Positions 1 through 5,660 are shown, counted from the stretch's first letter. The stretch is DNA of 5,660 nt from DATJFX01 sp035495465 (GCA_035495465.1 DATJFX010000044.1:1-5660); one strand, 5' to 3'. Notes: a model not told the origin generated them from the letters alone. Made by a program: numbers and translations.

Positions 1-1
1 A

Positions 2-574
2 ACTTTGAATGAATTTAGCGATTCGGAAAATCCTATCCCAGCATCCTTGGCCGTAAAGGCTGATAATCTAACTGATTATGCGCAGATTTATAATACTCTA
101 AAATCCGACCGCTTCACTCCATATTTTGAAACTATTCGAGATAATCAAAAAGTTATTGATAAACTTCACAGCATTATCGATTTCATCACAAAGTTCGGAC
201 TCCTGCTGGCTCTGATTTTCATGGTAGTTACGGTCATGGTTACGTTTAATACTATTCGTTTAACTATCTATAATCGGCGGGAAGAAGTGGAAATTATGCG
301 CTTGGTGGGAGCGACCAACTGGTATATCAGATGGCCGTTTCTGATCGAAGGCATGATGTACGGAATTTTCGCTACAATTATCACATCCCTGATCGTTTTG
401 GGCCTGCTTTCGCTGTTATCCGGACGGATTGAACAGTTCTTATCCATTACCACTCTCGGTCAAGGCATTTTCGTTAAACTTTTCTGGCAAATTCTAGGCG
501 TAAATTTCTTAGCTGGCATTATCTTAGGAGTGCTAGCTTCTGGTATTGCCATGCGGAGGTATTTGAAGATATAA
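2..574 (+). CDS. ftsX: Cell division protein FtsX, C-terminal part (5' end outside window)
   Basis: FtsX is the membrane subunit of the FtsEX complex, which resembles an ABC transporter and links ATP hydrolysis by FtsE to activation of peptidoglycan hydrolases at the division site. The frame is open to the left edge, so this is the 3' part of the gene; the TTG at base 5 is not the true start. Counting from that TTG as residue 1, an extracellular segment carries the FtsX hallmark ENPIPASL (8-15). Membrane helices follow at about 62-84, 115-140 and 161-183, matching TM2-TM4 of a four-helix FtsX. Between the first two is the conserved cytoplasmic loop with RREEVEIMRLVGAT (91-104). The protein ends in a short basic tail (RRYLKI). 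About 100 residues, including TM1, are probably missing. ftsE would be expected upstream but cannot be seen. rplI begins 7 bases after the stop, suggesting cotranscription. The family call is firm. Confidence 0.93.
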   Translation, partial: TLNEFSDSENPIPASLAVKADNLTDYAQIYNTLKSDRFTPYFETIRDNQKVIDKLHSIIDFITKFGLLLALIFMVVTVMVTFNTIRLTIYNRREEVEIMRLVGATNWYIRWPFLIEGMMYGIFATIITSLIVLGLLSLLSGRIEQFLSITTLGQGIFVKLFWQILGVNFLAGIILGVLASGIAMRRYLKI

Positions 575-581
575 TACGGCC

Positions 582-1034
582 ATGAAAGTATTGCTCACAA
601 AAGACGTCTCAGGACTTGGACGAGCGGGAGATGTAAAAGAAGTTTCTGACGGACATGCCAGAAATTTTTTAATTCCGCGGCATTTGGCCTTACCTGCAAC
701 TTCTGCTGTGCTCCAAAAAGTTCAGAAAGAAGAAGCCGAACATCAAGCGAAACTAAAGCGGCAGCAAGAACAAATAGAGCAATTTAAGTTAAAACTTGAA
801 AATAAAATTTTTAACATAAAAGCGAAAGCCCAAAAGGAACATTTGTTCGCGGCGATAAAAAATACGGACATCGCTAACGCCATTAATGCCAAGATGAATT
901 TAAGTATTAGTCCAGATCAAATCGTTATTGAGAAACCGATCAAAAGTCTTGGGTCTCAGGAAGCTTTAATCCGACTTGCGCCAGGACAGACAATTAAGGT
1001 AAAATTAGATATAGAAAGTTATGAAAAAAACTAG
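582..1034 (+). CDS. rplI: Large ribosomal subunit protein bL9
   Basis: This encodes bL9 (150 aa, the family's usual size), a two-domain protein of the 50S subunit that binds 23S rRNA near the L1 stalk base. The N-terminal rRNA-binding domain (1 to about 45) shows MKVLLTKDVSGLGRAGDV and the signature DGHARNFLIPRHLA (23-36), where His25 replaces the common Tyr. A charged connecting helix spans about 43-75 (rich in Lys, Glu and Gln) and the C-terminal domain about 80-146. The ATG at 582 matches the family N-terminus exactly. No Shine-Dalgarno sequence is correctly spaced: a GGAGGT lies at 555-560, inside ftsX, but 21 bases from the start. Translation may therefore depend on coupling to ftsX, 7 bases upstream. 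The last 14 bases overlap pyrG in another frame. Several CPR groups are reported to lack bL9, so its presence helps narrow the lineage. Confidence 0.97.
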   Translation: MKVLLTKDVSGLGRAGDVKEVSDGHARNFLIPRHLALPATSAVLQKVQKEEAEHQAKLKRQQEQIEQFKLKLENKIFNIKAKAQKEHLFAAIKNTDIANAINAKMNLSISPDQIVIEKPIKSLGSQEALIRLAPGQTIKVKLDIESYEKN

Positions 1035-2664
1035 AAAGTCCCAGACCACAAAAAAACAAGCCACGAAATACATCTTCGTGACTGGTGGTGTCCTCTCCGG
1101 ACTTGGCAAAGGCGTAACCGCGGCATCCATAGGAAACATTCTGAAGGCCCACGGTTTTTCTGTTTTTATGCAGAAATTTGACCAATATCTAAACGTGGAT
1201 GCAGGCACCTTAAACCCAGCTGAACACGGCGAAGTGTTCGTGACTGATGATGGAGCGGAAACGGATCTAGACCTGGGTCATTATGAACGGTTCATTGATA
1301 CAAACATGACGAAAATGTCCTCTATTATGACTGGACGCATTTATCGTAATATTTTAGAGAAAGAGCGATCAGGAGAATTCTTAGGCAAAACAATCCAAGT
1401 TATTCCTCACGTTACCAATGAGGTGAAGGAGCATATAAAAAAAGCAGCCAAAGATTCTAAGGCCGAGATTTTAATTACCGAAATAGGCGGCACAGTTGGA
1501 GACTACGAAGGCACGCATTTTATCGAAGCTATCCGCCAAATGATTTACGATGTGGGCCGCGAAAATGTCTTGTATGTGCATGTGGGTTATGTGCCTTATC
1601 TTGCGGTTACCGAGGAGCTGAAAACCAAGCCCTTACAAAACTCTGTGCATGATTTACAGGCCATGGGTATCCAGCCAGACGTTGTTATTTGTCGTTCGGA
1701 ACACCCGTTGCGCAATGGCAAGCTTGCAAAAATCGCAATGTTCGCCGGGGTGCCGACTAAGGCGGTAATTCCCTTAGAAACTGTCCAGACTATTTATGAA
1801 GTCCCATTAATCCTGGAAGGATACAAACTAGATAAATTAATTATTGAAAAACTCAATTTACCAGCCACGGCAAAGCGCGATATGGCGTGGGCAAACATGG
1901 TAAAAAAGATTAAAGGCAAGAAAAAACATCGAGTAAAAATTGCGCTAGTCGGCAAATATCTGGACATGAAGGACACATACTATTCCGTTATGGAATCCTT
2001 AAAGCTTGCGGCTATTCACAATAACTCAGAAATTGATATTACCTGGGTGGATGCTGAACGCTTAGCCAAAAAGGGGACTGAGGAACTTGCAGATTTTGAT
2101 GGCATAGTTGTTCCCGGGGGATTTGGAAAAAGAGGAATTGAAGGAAAAATCCTGGCCGCCGGATACGCAAGGGAAAATCAAATTCCGTATCTTGGGCTTT
2201 GTCTAGGGATGCAAATCGCAGTCATTGAATTTGCTCGAAACGTTGCCGGCTTAAAAGACGCCAATAGCACGGAAATTGACCTCAATACTTCCAATCCAAC
2301 CATTCATATCATGCCTGACCAAGAGAAAAAAATGCTGAAGAAAGAATATGGCGGAACTATGCGACTGGGTTCTTGGACCTGCGTATTAAAACCCGGCTCA
2401 TTGGCGCATAAAGTATATGGTGTGAGTAAGATCGAAGAGCGACATCGTCATAGATATGAATTTAATAACAAATATCGCAAGCAACTAGAAGCAAAAGGAT
2501 TAGTAATATCTGGTACCACAGTTGATAAGCAGTTAGTGGAAATAGTTGAACTAGCTGATCATCCATTTTATATTGGCGTGCAATTCCACCCAGAATTTAA
2601 ATCTCGACCACTAGCCCCAGGTCCATTGTTTAGAGAATTCGTTAAAGCGAGTATAAAGAAATAG
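1021..2664 (+). CDS. pyrG: CTP synthase (glutamine-hydrolysing)
   Basis: This enzyme makes CTP from UTP, ATP and glutamine, the last step of de novo pyrimidine nucleotide synthesis in the cytoplasm; 547 aa is normal length. The N-terminal synthetase domain (about 15-280) has the P-loop SGLGKG (26-31), DDGAETDLDLGHYERF (76-91) with the predicted Mg2+ ligand Asp84, and TEIGGTVGD (153-161) with Glu154. A Lys-rich linker (295-303) leads to the class I glutamine amidotransferase domain (about 304-545), with PGGFGKRG (365-372), nucleophile Cys394 in GLCLGMQ, and His523/Glu525 in HPEF; all three catalytic residues are present. The ATG at 1021 is the only plausible start, because no other start codon occurs before the P-loop region. 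It gives a basic extension about 12 residues longer than E. coli PyrG. The start lies inside rplI, suggesting translational coupling; GAAAG is a weak upstream ribosome-binding candidate. The usual substrate-loop motif DPYLNVDPGT reads DQYLNVDAGT here. Confidence 0.98.
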   Translation: MKKTRKSQTTKKQATKYIFVTGGVLSGLGKGVTAASIGNILKAHGFSVFMQKFDQYLNVDAGTLNPAEHGEVFVTDDGAETDLDLGHYERFIDTNMTKMSSIMTGRIYRNILEKERSGEFLGKTIQVIPHVTNEVKEHIKKAAKDSKAEILITEIGGTVGDYEGTHFIEAIRQMIYDVGRENVLYVHVGYVPYLAVTEELKTKPLQNSVHDLQAMGIQPDVVICRSEHPLRNGKLAKIAMFAGVPTKAVIPLETVQTIYEVPLILEGYKLDKLIIEKLNLPATAKRDMAWANMVKKIKGKKKHRVKIALVGKYLDMKDTYYSVMESLKLAAIHNNSEIDITWVDAERLAKKGTEELADFDGIVVPGGFGKRGIEGKILAAGYARENQIPYLGLCLGMQIAVIEFARNVAGLKDANSTEIDLNTSNPTIHIMPDQEKKMLKKEYGGTMRLGSWTCVLKPGSLAHKVYGVSKIEERHRHRYEFNNKYRKQLEAKGLVISGTTVDKQLVEIVELADHPFYIGVQFHPEFKSRPLAPGPLFREFVKASIKK

Positions 2665-2665
2665 C

Positions 2666-2700
2666 ATATAAAAAACCGCCTCAAGGGCGGTTTTTTATAT
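2666..2700. terminator. Bidirectional intrinsic terminator between pyrG and rpmA
   Basis: A perfect 15-bp inverted repeat pairs 2666-2680 with 2686-2700 around the 5-base loop TCAAG. The GC core CCGCC/GGCGG is flanked by A6/T6 tracts and an ATAT/ATAT outer stem. Read on the plus strand it ends in GGCGG followed by T6 (2691-2696), and on the minus strand it gives the same GGCGG-T6. It can thus terminate both the ftsX-rplI-pyrG transcript and the convergent methyltransferase-rpmA transcript. It starts 2 bases after the pyrG stop and shares one base with the rpmA stop codon. Confidence 0.93.
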
Positions 2701-2978
2701 TATTCAGGAAGGATGTGGACGAACTTTCTTAAGTGAAGATTGCCGTCAAATCCTTTTACTTTCTTGGAGGTAAACTTTACAACCCCATTAGATAGGGCAT
2801 AAATGGTGTCATCCGTACCGATTCTGACGTTCTTACCTGGATGCCACTTGGTCCCGCGTTGGCGGACAATAATGTTTCCGGTAATAGCGGTCTGGCCGCC
2901 GAATTTCTTAATACCTAGTCTTTTTGATTGGGAGTCTCGCCCTAGGGCTGTAGAGCCTCCGGCTTTCTTATGTGCCAT
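2700..2978 (-). CDS. rpmA: Large ribosomal subunit protein bL27
   Basis: bL27 is a small basic protein of the 50S subunit whose N-terminal tail reaches toward the peptidyl-transferase centre. The 92-residue product begins MAHKKAGGS directly, without the cleavable extension seen in Firmicutes, and contains the signature GNIIVRQRGTKWHPGKNV (34-51). The usual VGxGxDxT segment reads VRIGTDDT (51-58), a mild variation. Length is slightly above the common 85 or so, because of the loop and C-terminus (FVHILPE). The start is set by the conserved N-terminus. Only 7 bases separate it from the upstream methyltransferase stop, so both are probably on one mRNA. No Shine-Dalgarno sequence precedes the ATG; a 12-bp palindrome sits there instead. 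The usual partner rplU (bL21) is not adjacent. The stop codon merges into the shared terminator. Confidence 0.97.
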   Translation of the reverse strand: MAHKKAGGSTALGRDSQSKRLGIKKFGGQTAITGNIIVRQRGTKWHPGKNVRIGTDDTIYALSNGVVKFTSKKVKGFDGNLHLRKFVHILPE

Positions 2979-2979
2979 T

Positions 2980-2991
2980 GTTTAGCTAAAC
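2980..2991. repeat. 12-bp palindrome at the rpmA start junction
   Basis: GTTTAGCTAAAC is a perfect palindrome without spacer. It covers the stop codon of the upstream methyltransferase gene and ends one base before the rpmA ATG (minus strand), where a ribosome-binding site would normally be. It could be a protein-binding site or a weak 4-bp hairpin (GUUU/AAAC with an AGCU loop), or it may be chance in a short AT-rich junction. No function can be assigned. Confidence 0.3.
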
Positions 2992-4308
2992 TTCGGATTC
3001 TGTCTCCTCCGCCTGGACGGATTCTACTACAGTTTCCTGCTTAATTTCACCGTATTGGAAAATGATAATTTCGCGTGCCACTACTTGGTCTTTTCTATCA
3101 TAAACTACAGATTTCCTAGGCGTAACCCTTAAAAACTTGTATTTTGCCGCTAGAAAATCAGGTAATGGATCCAGAACAGTATAGCCATTTTTCAGGGCAA
3201 AGTCAAGATCCGGCATAAATTCATAATCCATTCCAGCTTTATAAGCAGGTAAACACATAACGATTTTAGAGCCTTTGGTTAGAAATTTTTGATACTCTTT
3301 AAAGACCTGGTCGTAAAGCTTACTCAGGTTTTTAAAGTTCGTTTGCATTTCGCTTTTTTTAGGTAATTTGCCGTAGATGGGCCCTAAGGTTCCTTCAGTT
3401 ACAATAGCCGAAACTTTGTAGTTGGGAAGCATTAGAGAGATCTCAGCAGCGTGGGATTTGAACAACTTATAGCGGTTTAACGGAACATGGTACCGGTTTC
3501 GGAACCATTCTAAATTTTTTTCGCTGTTTTCAATGGCTTTTTGTTCAATATCAGCCCCAACTGCTCTATATCCCATTAAAATTGCTTCCTGGAGGACCGT
3601 GCCAGAACCGCAAAAAGGATCTAAAATATAATCTAAAGCTTTTAAGGGCAAACTTAGATTAATAAGAGTTTGAGCAACTTTGGGCGGGATCATGCCATTG
3701 ATTTCATCCCGCGCCGGCCGCTGGAAATCCCTGCGTCCATAATCTTCATAGTTTTGGACCACCAGGGTTTTGCCGACGAAAATTCTTTGGTTGCCGCAGA
3801 TCACTACTATCTCTGCACCTTTTTGTAGCAACTGATTTTCACTGACCTGAACTGAGGAAAGCGACTGAGATGGAAATTGGGGCAGGACGGCTCGAACACT
3901 TTGCGCTTGGGACTGCAGAACTTTCTTGATTAAAAAAGCGATCCGTGTTCCTTCATCATGAAGTCGAAGCAGGGGATCGAGGGTATACACGGAAACTCCG
4001 AATTGTCGCTTGCCGGAATAATCGTGAAAATAATCTTTAATTCGTTTAAATGTAAAATAATTAGTTAAAACCGCAGAAGGGACTTCTTTACCCTTCTTTT
4101 GAAAAGTATCAAAAAGTCGTATAATCTTAATGATCCCTCCTAACCGCTGCTGAAGTACCTCAGCATTTAGAGGCTTGTCGGTTTCCAGCACTAATACTTC
4201 CGGGGAGCAAGCTAAGACTTTATAGGTAATACCAAGATTAACCAGAACATTAAGCAGTTCCGCTATAGATAGCGTATATACCCTCCCTAAGACAAAAGCG
4301 TATTGCAT
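2986..4308 (-). CDS. THUMP/Trm11-TrmG10-like RNA guanine-N2 methyltransferase (putative)
   Basis: This 440-residue protein resembles the Trm11/archaeal TrmG10 (COG1041) group, SAM-dependent enzymes that typically form N2-methylguanosine in tRNA, often at G10. The N-terminus (AFVLGRVYTLSIAEL, 4-18) resembles the 'LGRNPELSLAEL' opening of that group. A THUMP-like RNA-binding region spans roughly 60-190. The linker retains RRDFQRPARDEINGMIPPK (192-210), the family's 'RDxxRPxRD..GMxPPKxAQ' block. The Rossmann-fold domain has motif I DPFCGSGT (230-237) and an acidic motif II region, VGADIEQKAIEN (250-261). At the motif IV position, where DPPY-type residues normally hold the target base, it has TEGTLGP (304-310), which is unusual. 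An acidic tail (421-440) ends the protein. The ATG at 4308 fits the family N-terminus. The gene leads a probable operon with rpmA and diverges from its neighbour with no gap. RNA methylation is inferred from family; tRNA and position are unproven, and an rRNA target is possible. Confidence 0.8.
   Translation of the reverse strand: MQYAFVLGRVYTLSIAELLNVLVNLGITYKVLACSPEVLVLETDKPLNAEVLQQRLGGIIKIIRLFDTFQKKGKEVPSAVLTNYFTFKRIKDYFHDYSGKRQFGVSVYTLDPLLRLHDEGTRIAFLIKKVLQSQAQSVRAVLPQFPSQSLSSVQVSENQLLQKGAEIVVICGNQRIFVGKTLVVQNYEDYGRRDFQRPARDEINGMIPPKVAQTLINLSLPLKALDYILDPFCGSGTVLQEAILMGYRAVGADIEQKAIENSEKNLEWFRNRYHVPLNRYKLFKSHAAEISLMLPNYKVSAIVTEGTLGPIYGKLPKKSEMQTNFKNLSKLYDQVFKEYQKFLTKGSKIVMCLPAYKAGMDYEFMPDLDFALKNGYTVLDPLPDFLAAKYKFLRVTPRKSVVYDRKDQVVAREIIIFQYGEIKQETVVESVQAEETESEV
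4261..4274. repeat. Short inverted repeat near the divergent start junction
   Basis: CGCTAT (4261-4266) and ATAGCG (4269-4274) form 6-bp arms around a 2-base spacer, followed by TATATA (4275-4280). The element lies 34 bases upstream of the plus-strand ATG at 4309, inside the first codons of the minus-strand methyltransferase gene. That position would suit an operator or promoter-linked site for the plus-strand operon, but I find no matching -35/-10 pair with good spacing. It may be coincidental codon sequence. Confidence 0.25.
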
Positions 4309-4311
4309 ATG
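4306..4311. promoter_or_regulatory. Zero-gap divergent start junction (CATATG)
   Basis: The hexamer CATATG holds both start codons: the minus-strand methyltransferase ATG occupies 4308-4306 and the plus-strand ATG occupies 4309-4311. No base lies between the genes. Both starts are supported by protein features: a family-typical N-terminus on one side and a short leader before the membrane helix on the other. Neither start has a recognisable Shine-Dalgarno sequence, so transcription must begin inside the opposite gene or exactly at the start codons (leaderless mRNA). No convincing promoter box is visible on either side. Confidence 0.6.
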
Positions 4312-4683
4312 GAATTTCTAAAAACTCATCAGCAAAAGATCGTAATTTTAATCGGCTTCTTACTAGTTGCCGCGATCTCTTTTGCTATTGGCCGCGCTAC
4401 AGCATTTAAATATTCGGCACCGGAAATTAAAGTCGAGCAGGCTTTCACTTCGCCTACTAATTATAGCCCAAATGTCGCGGGTATTCAATCAGAAGCAGTA
4501 ACTAACCCTACCACAACCACCACTTCAAGCCCTCTAAGTTGTGTGGGCCTGATTAAAGGAACTTCTAGTTTGATTTACCACGTGCCGGGAGATGCATTTT
4601 ACGATCGGACCACTAAACCGATTCGATGTTTCAATACGGAAGAAGAGGCGATAGCAGCCGGCTTTAGAAAGTCTACCAAATGA
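4309..4683 (+). CDS. Membrane-anchored small protein with C-terminal sunset-type domain
   Basis: This 124-residue protein has a short basic N-terminus, one hydrophobic helix (about 11-29, possibly an uncleaved signal anchor), a Ser/Thr/Pro-rich linker (36-77, including a run of five Thr), and a small C-terminal domain (78-122). The domain shows CVGLIKG (78-84), IYHVPG (89-94), FYDRT (97-101), CF (107-108) and AAGFRKS (116-122). This order matches the 'sunset' domain often found at the C-terminus of secreted thermonuclease-like proteins (I-K-G...IYH-PG..YY-RT...C-F.TE.EA.AAGYR.A). The layout predicts an extracytoplasmic domain tethered to the membrane; Cys78 and Cys107 could form a disulphide or bind metal. 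No nuclease domain is present. The ATG at 4309 is preferred over an in-frame TTG at 4303, which would add only two residues. The gene diverges from the methyltransferase with zero spacing, and its TGA overlaps the next gene's ATG. Function is unknown; domain recognition is by motif memory. Confidence 0.82.
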   Translation: MEFLKTHQQKIVILIGFLLVAAISFAIGRATAFKYSAPEIKVEQAFTSPTNYSPNVAGIQSEAVTNPTTTTTSSPLSCVGLIKGTSSLIYHVPGDAFYDRTTKPIRCFNTEEEAIAAGFRKSTK

Positions 4684-5660
4684 AAACAATTTATCTAGAC
4701 CACGCCGCAACTTCGCCTCTGGAAAAGGCAGTCGCGGCAGAAATGCAAAATTTTGCCTTAAAATTTTTCGGCAATCCGAATTCCACCCATATAAAAGGTC
4801 AGGAAGCGCGGGCTGAAATTGATTTTGCCCGCGATAAAGTAGCTAAATTTTTAAATTGCAAATCTCAGGAAATTATTTTCACGTCTGGTGCAACAGAAGC
4901 CAATAATTTGGCCATCCAGGGAATTGTCAGCTATTACATAAAAGAATTTCAGATCAAGCCTCATGTCATCTCGACGAAACTGGAACATCAATCCGTTTAT
5001 AACACGATAAAAGAATTACAGAAACGGGGAGTCATTGAAGCTAGTTTTATTAACCCGACACCTGACGGTTTGATTGACCCCAAAGAAGTTATCCGCGCGA
5101 TTACCGAGAGTACAGTCTTAATCTCTACAATTTTTGTGTCTAACGAGATCGGATCGATTTTGCCAGTCCGAGAAATTGGAAAATTGCTGTCTGAGGTAAA
5201 TATGCGACAAAAGATGCGGATCATGTATCACATTGATGCCGTTCAGGCCACAAAATATTTAAATTGCAATGTCGATAAGCTCCATTGTGATCTTTTAACT
5301 ATTTCTGCCCATAAAATCTATGGACCAAAGGGGATTGGCACGTTATTTATAAAATCTGGCACGAAAATCGCAAATTTAATGTTTGGCGGCGCACAGGAAT
5401 ACGGTCTCCGTCCTGGAACCCAAAATACCGCCGGGATTATTGGCATGGTCCGAGCCTTAGAGCTTTTAGGTACCTTAGAGGATAGGCAAAAAGTCGGAAA
5501 TAAAATTTCTAAATTGCGTGATGAATTAATTCGCTCCATGCAAAAAATCCCTAATGCGATTTTAAATGGACCCATAGGGGAGGATCGAGTCGCAGATAAT
5601 GTAAACTTTACGATTTTTGACATTGATCAAGACGTCTTTATGGCATCCCTAGACCTGGCT
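4680..5660 (+). CDS. Cysteine desulfurase, NifS/IscS family (3' end outside window)
   Basis: This PLP enzyme takes sulfur from L-cysteine as an enzyme persulfide, releasing alanine, for Fe-S cluster assembly or tRNA thiolation. The visible 327 residues show the fold-type I hallmarks: YLDHAAT (5-11), GNPNSTH (31-37), SGATEANN (69-76), EHQSV with PLP-stacking His103, SNEIG (154-158, usually NNE-IG/TG), the PLP-binding Asp186/Gln189 in DAVQ, the Schiff-base lysine Lys212 in SAHKIYGPKG (209-218), and RPGTQN (244-249). The frame stays open to the window end at DVFMASLDLA, so the loop with the catalytic cysteine, expected about ten residues later, is outside. NifS versus IscS subtype cannot be decided. 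The ATG at 4680 matches the family N-terminus and overlaps the previous TGA (ATGA), indicating translational coupling; AGAAAG at 4666-4671 is a weak ribosome-binding candidate. In many compact genomes the thiouridylase gene mnmA follows such a gene; that cannot be checked here. Confidence 0.95.
   Translation, partial: MKTIYLDHAATSPLEKAVAAEMQNFALKFFGNPNSTHIKGQEARAEIDFARDKVAKFLNCKSQEIIFTSGATEANNLAIQGIVSYYIKEFQIKPHVISTKLEHQSVYNTIKELQKRGVIEASFINPTPDGLIDPKEVIRAITESTVLISTIFVSNEIGSILPVREIGKLLSEVNMRQKMRIMYHIDAVQATKYLNCNVDKLHCDLLTISAHKIYGPKGIGTLFIKSGTKIANLMFGGAQEYGLRPGTQNTAGIIGMVRALELLGTLEDRQKVGNKISKLRDELIRSMQKIPNAILNGPIGEDRVADNVNFTIFDIDQDVFMASLDLA

Noticed and set aside
268..453. Minus-strand open frame of 61 codons inside ftsX
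   Set aside because: It is antisense to a well-conserved membrane segment and has no recognisable domain or start signal.
555..560. GGAGGT as Shine-Dalgarno for rplI
   Set aside because: It is 21 bases before the ATG, too far for normal pairing, and encodes conserved residues of the FtsX C-terminus.
994..1208. Two overlapping minus-strand open frames over the rplI/pyrG junction
   Set aside because: They are antisense to strongly conserved rplI and pyrG sequence, and the translations look like random Phe/Ser-rich shadows.
1794..1976. Minus-strand open frame inside pyrG
   Set aside because: It lies antisense to the synthetase-amidotransferase linker; no family resemblance is seen.
2803..2985. 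Plus-strand open frame across rpmA
   Set aside because: It is fully antisense to bL27, which is an unambiguous match; no independent support exists.
4345..4350. TAAAAT (minus strand) as a -10 box for the methyltransferase operon
   Set aside because: It matches five of six consensus bases, but no -35 element lies at suitable spacing, and AT-rich coding sequence yields such matches by chance.
4501..4530. ACC/ACA-rich stretch as a possible tandem repeat
   Set aside because: It is simply a short Thr-rich linker in the membrane-anchored protein; no regular repeat unit is present.
4997..5623. Two minus-strand open frames (4997-5224 and 5318-5623) within the cysteine desulfurase
   Set aside because: The plus strand encodes all conserved PLP-enzyme motifs here; the antisense frames are by-products.

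Overview
The window looks like a compact bacterial chromosome segment of about 42% G+C (estimated by eye). It carries housekeeping genes on both strands, packed with gaps of 0-7 bases or small overlaps. I see no mobile element, CRISPR array, tRNA or rRNA. The style suggests Patescibacteria/CPR: short spacers, few Shine-Dalgarno sequences, a small single-helix protein ending in a 'sunset'-type domain, and a Trm11/TrmG10-like methyltransferase. This placement is an inference. The bL9 gene argues against the CPR groups reported to lack bL9 (Microgenomates and relatives). TGA ends the small membrane protein just after its conserved domain and is absent inside the other frames, so the standard bacterial code fits and the UGA=Gly code of Gracilibacteria/Absconditabacteria does not.

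Layout. (1) Plus strand, 2-2664: the 3' part of ftsX (division ABC-transporter-like membrane subunit), then rplI (bL9) after 7 bases, then pyrG (CTP synthase), whose start lies inside the end of rplI. (2) A symmetric, bidirectional intrinsic terminator (2666-2700) fills the 35-base gap between pyrG and the convergent minus-strand operon. (3) Minus strand, 4308-2700: a 440-residue THUMP/Trm11-TrmG10-like RNA guanine-N2 methyltransferase candidate, then rpmA (bL27) 7 bases downstream. (4) Plus strand, 4309-5660: a membrane-anchored sunset-domain protein, then a cysteine desulfurase (NifS/IscS family) joined by an ATGA overlap and cut by the window end just before its expected catalytic cysteine loop.

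The methyltransferase and the sunset-domain protein diverge from directly adjacent start codons (4308 and 4309, a shared CATATG), so any promoter for one must lie in the coding sequence of the other. No stretch over 300 bases lacks a gene. I found no clearly new multi-gene system. The points most worth a second look are the divergent zero-gap start junction, the degenerate motif IV of the methyltransferase, and the coupling of a sunset-domain membrane protein to a cysteine desulfurase.
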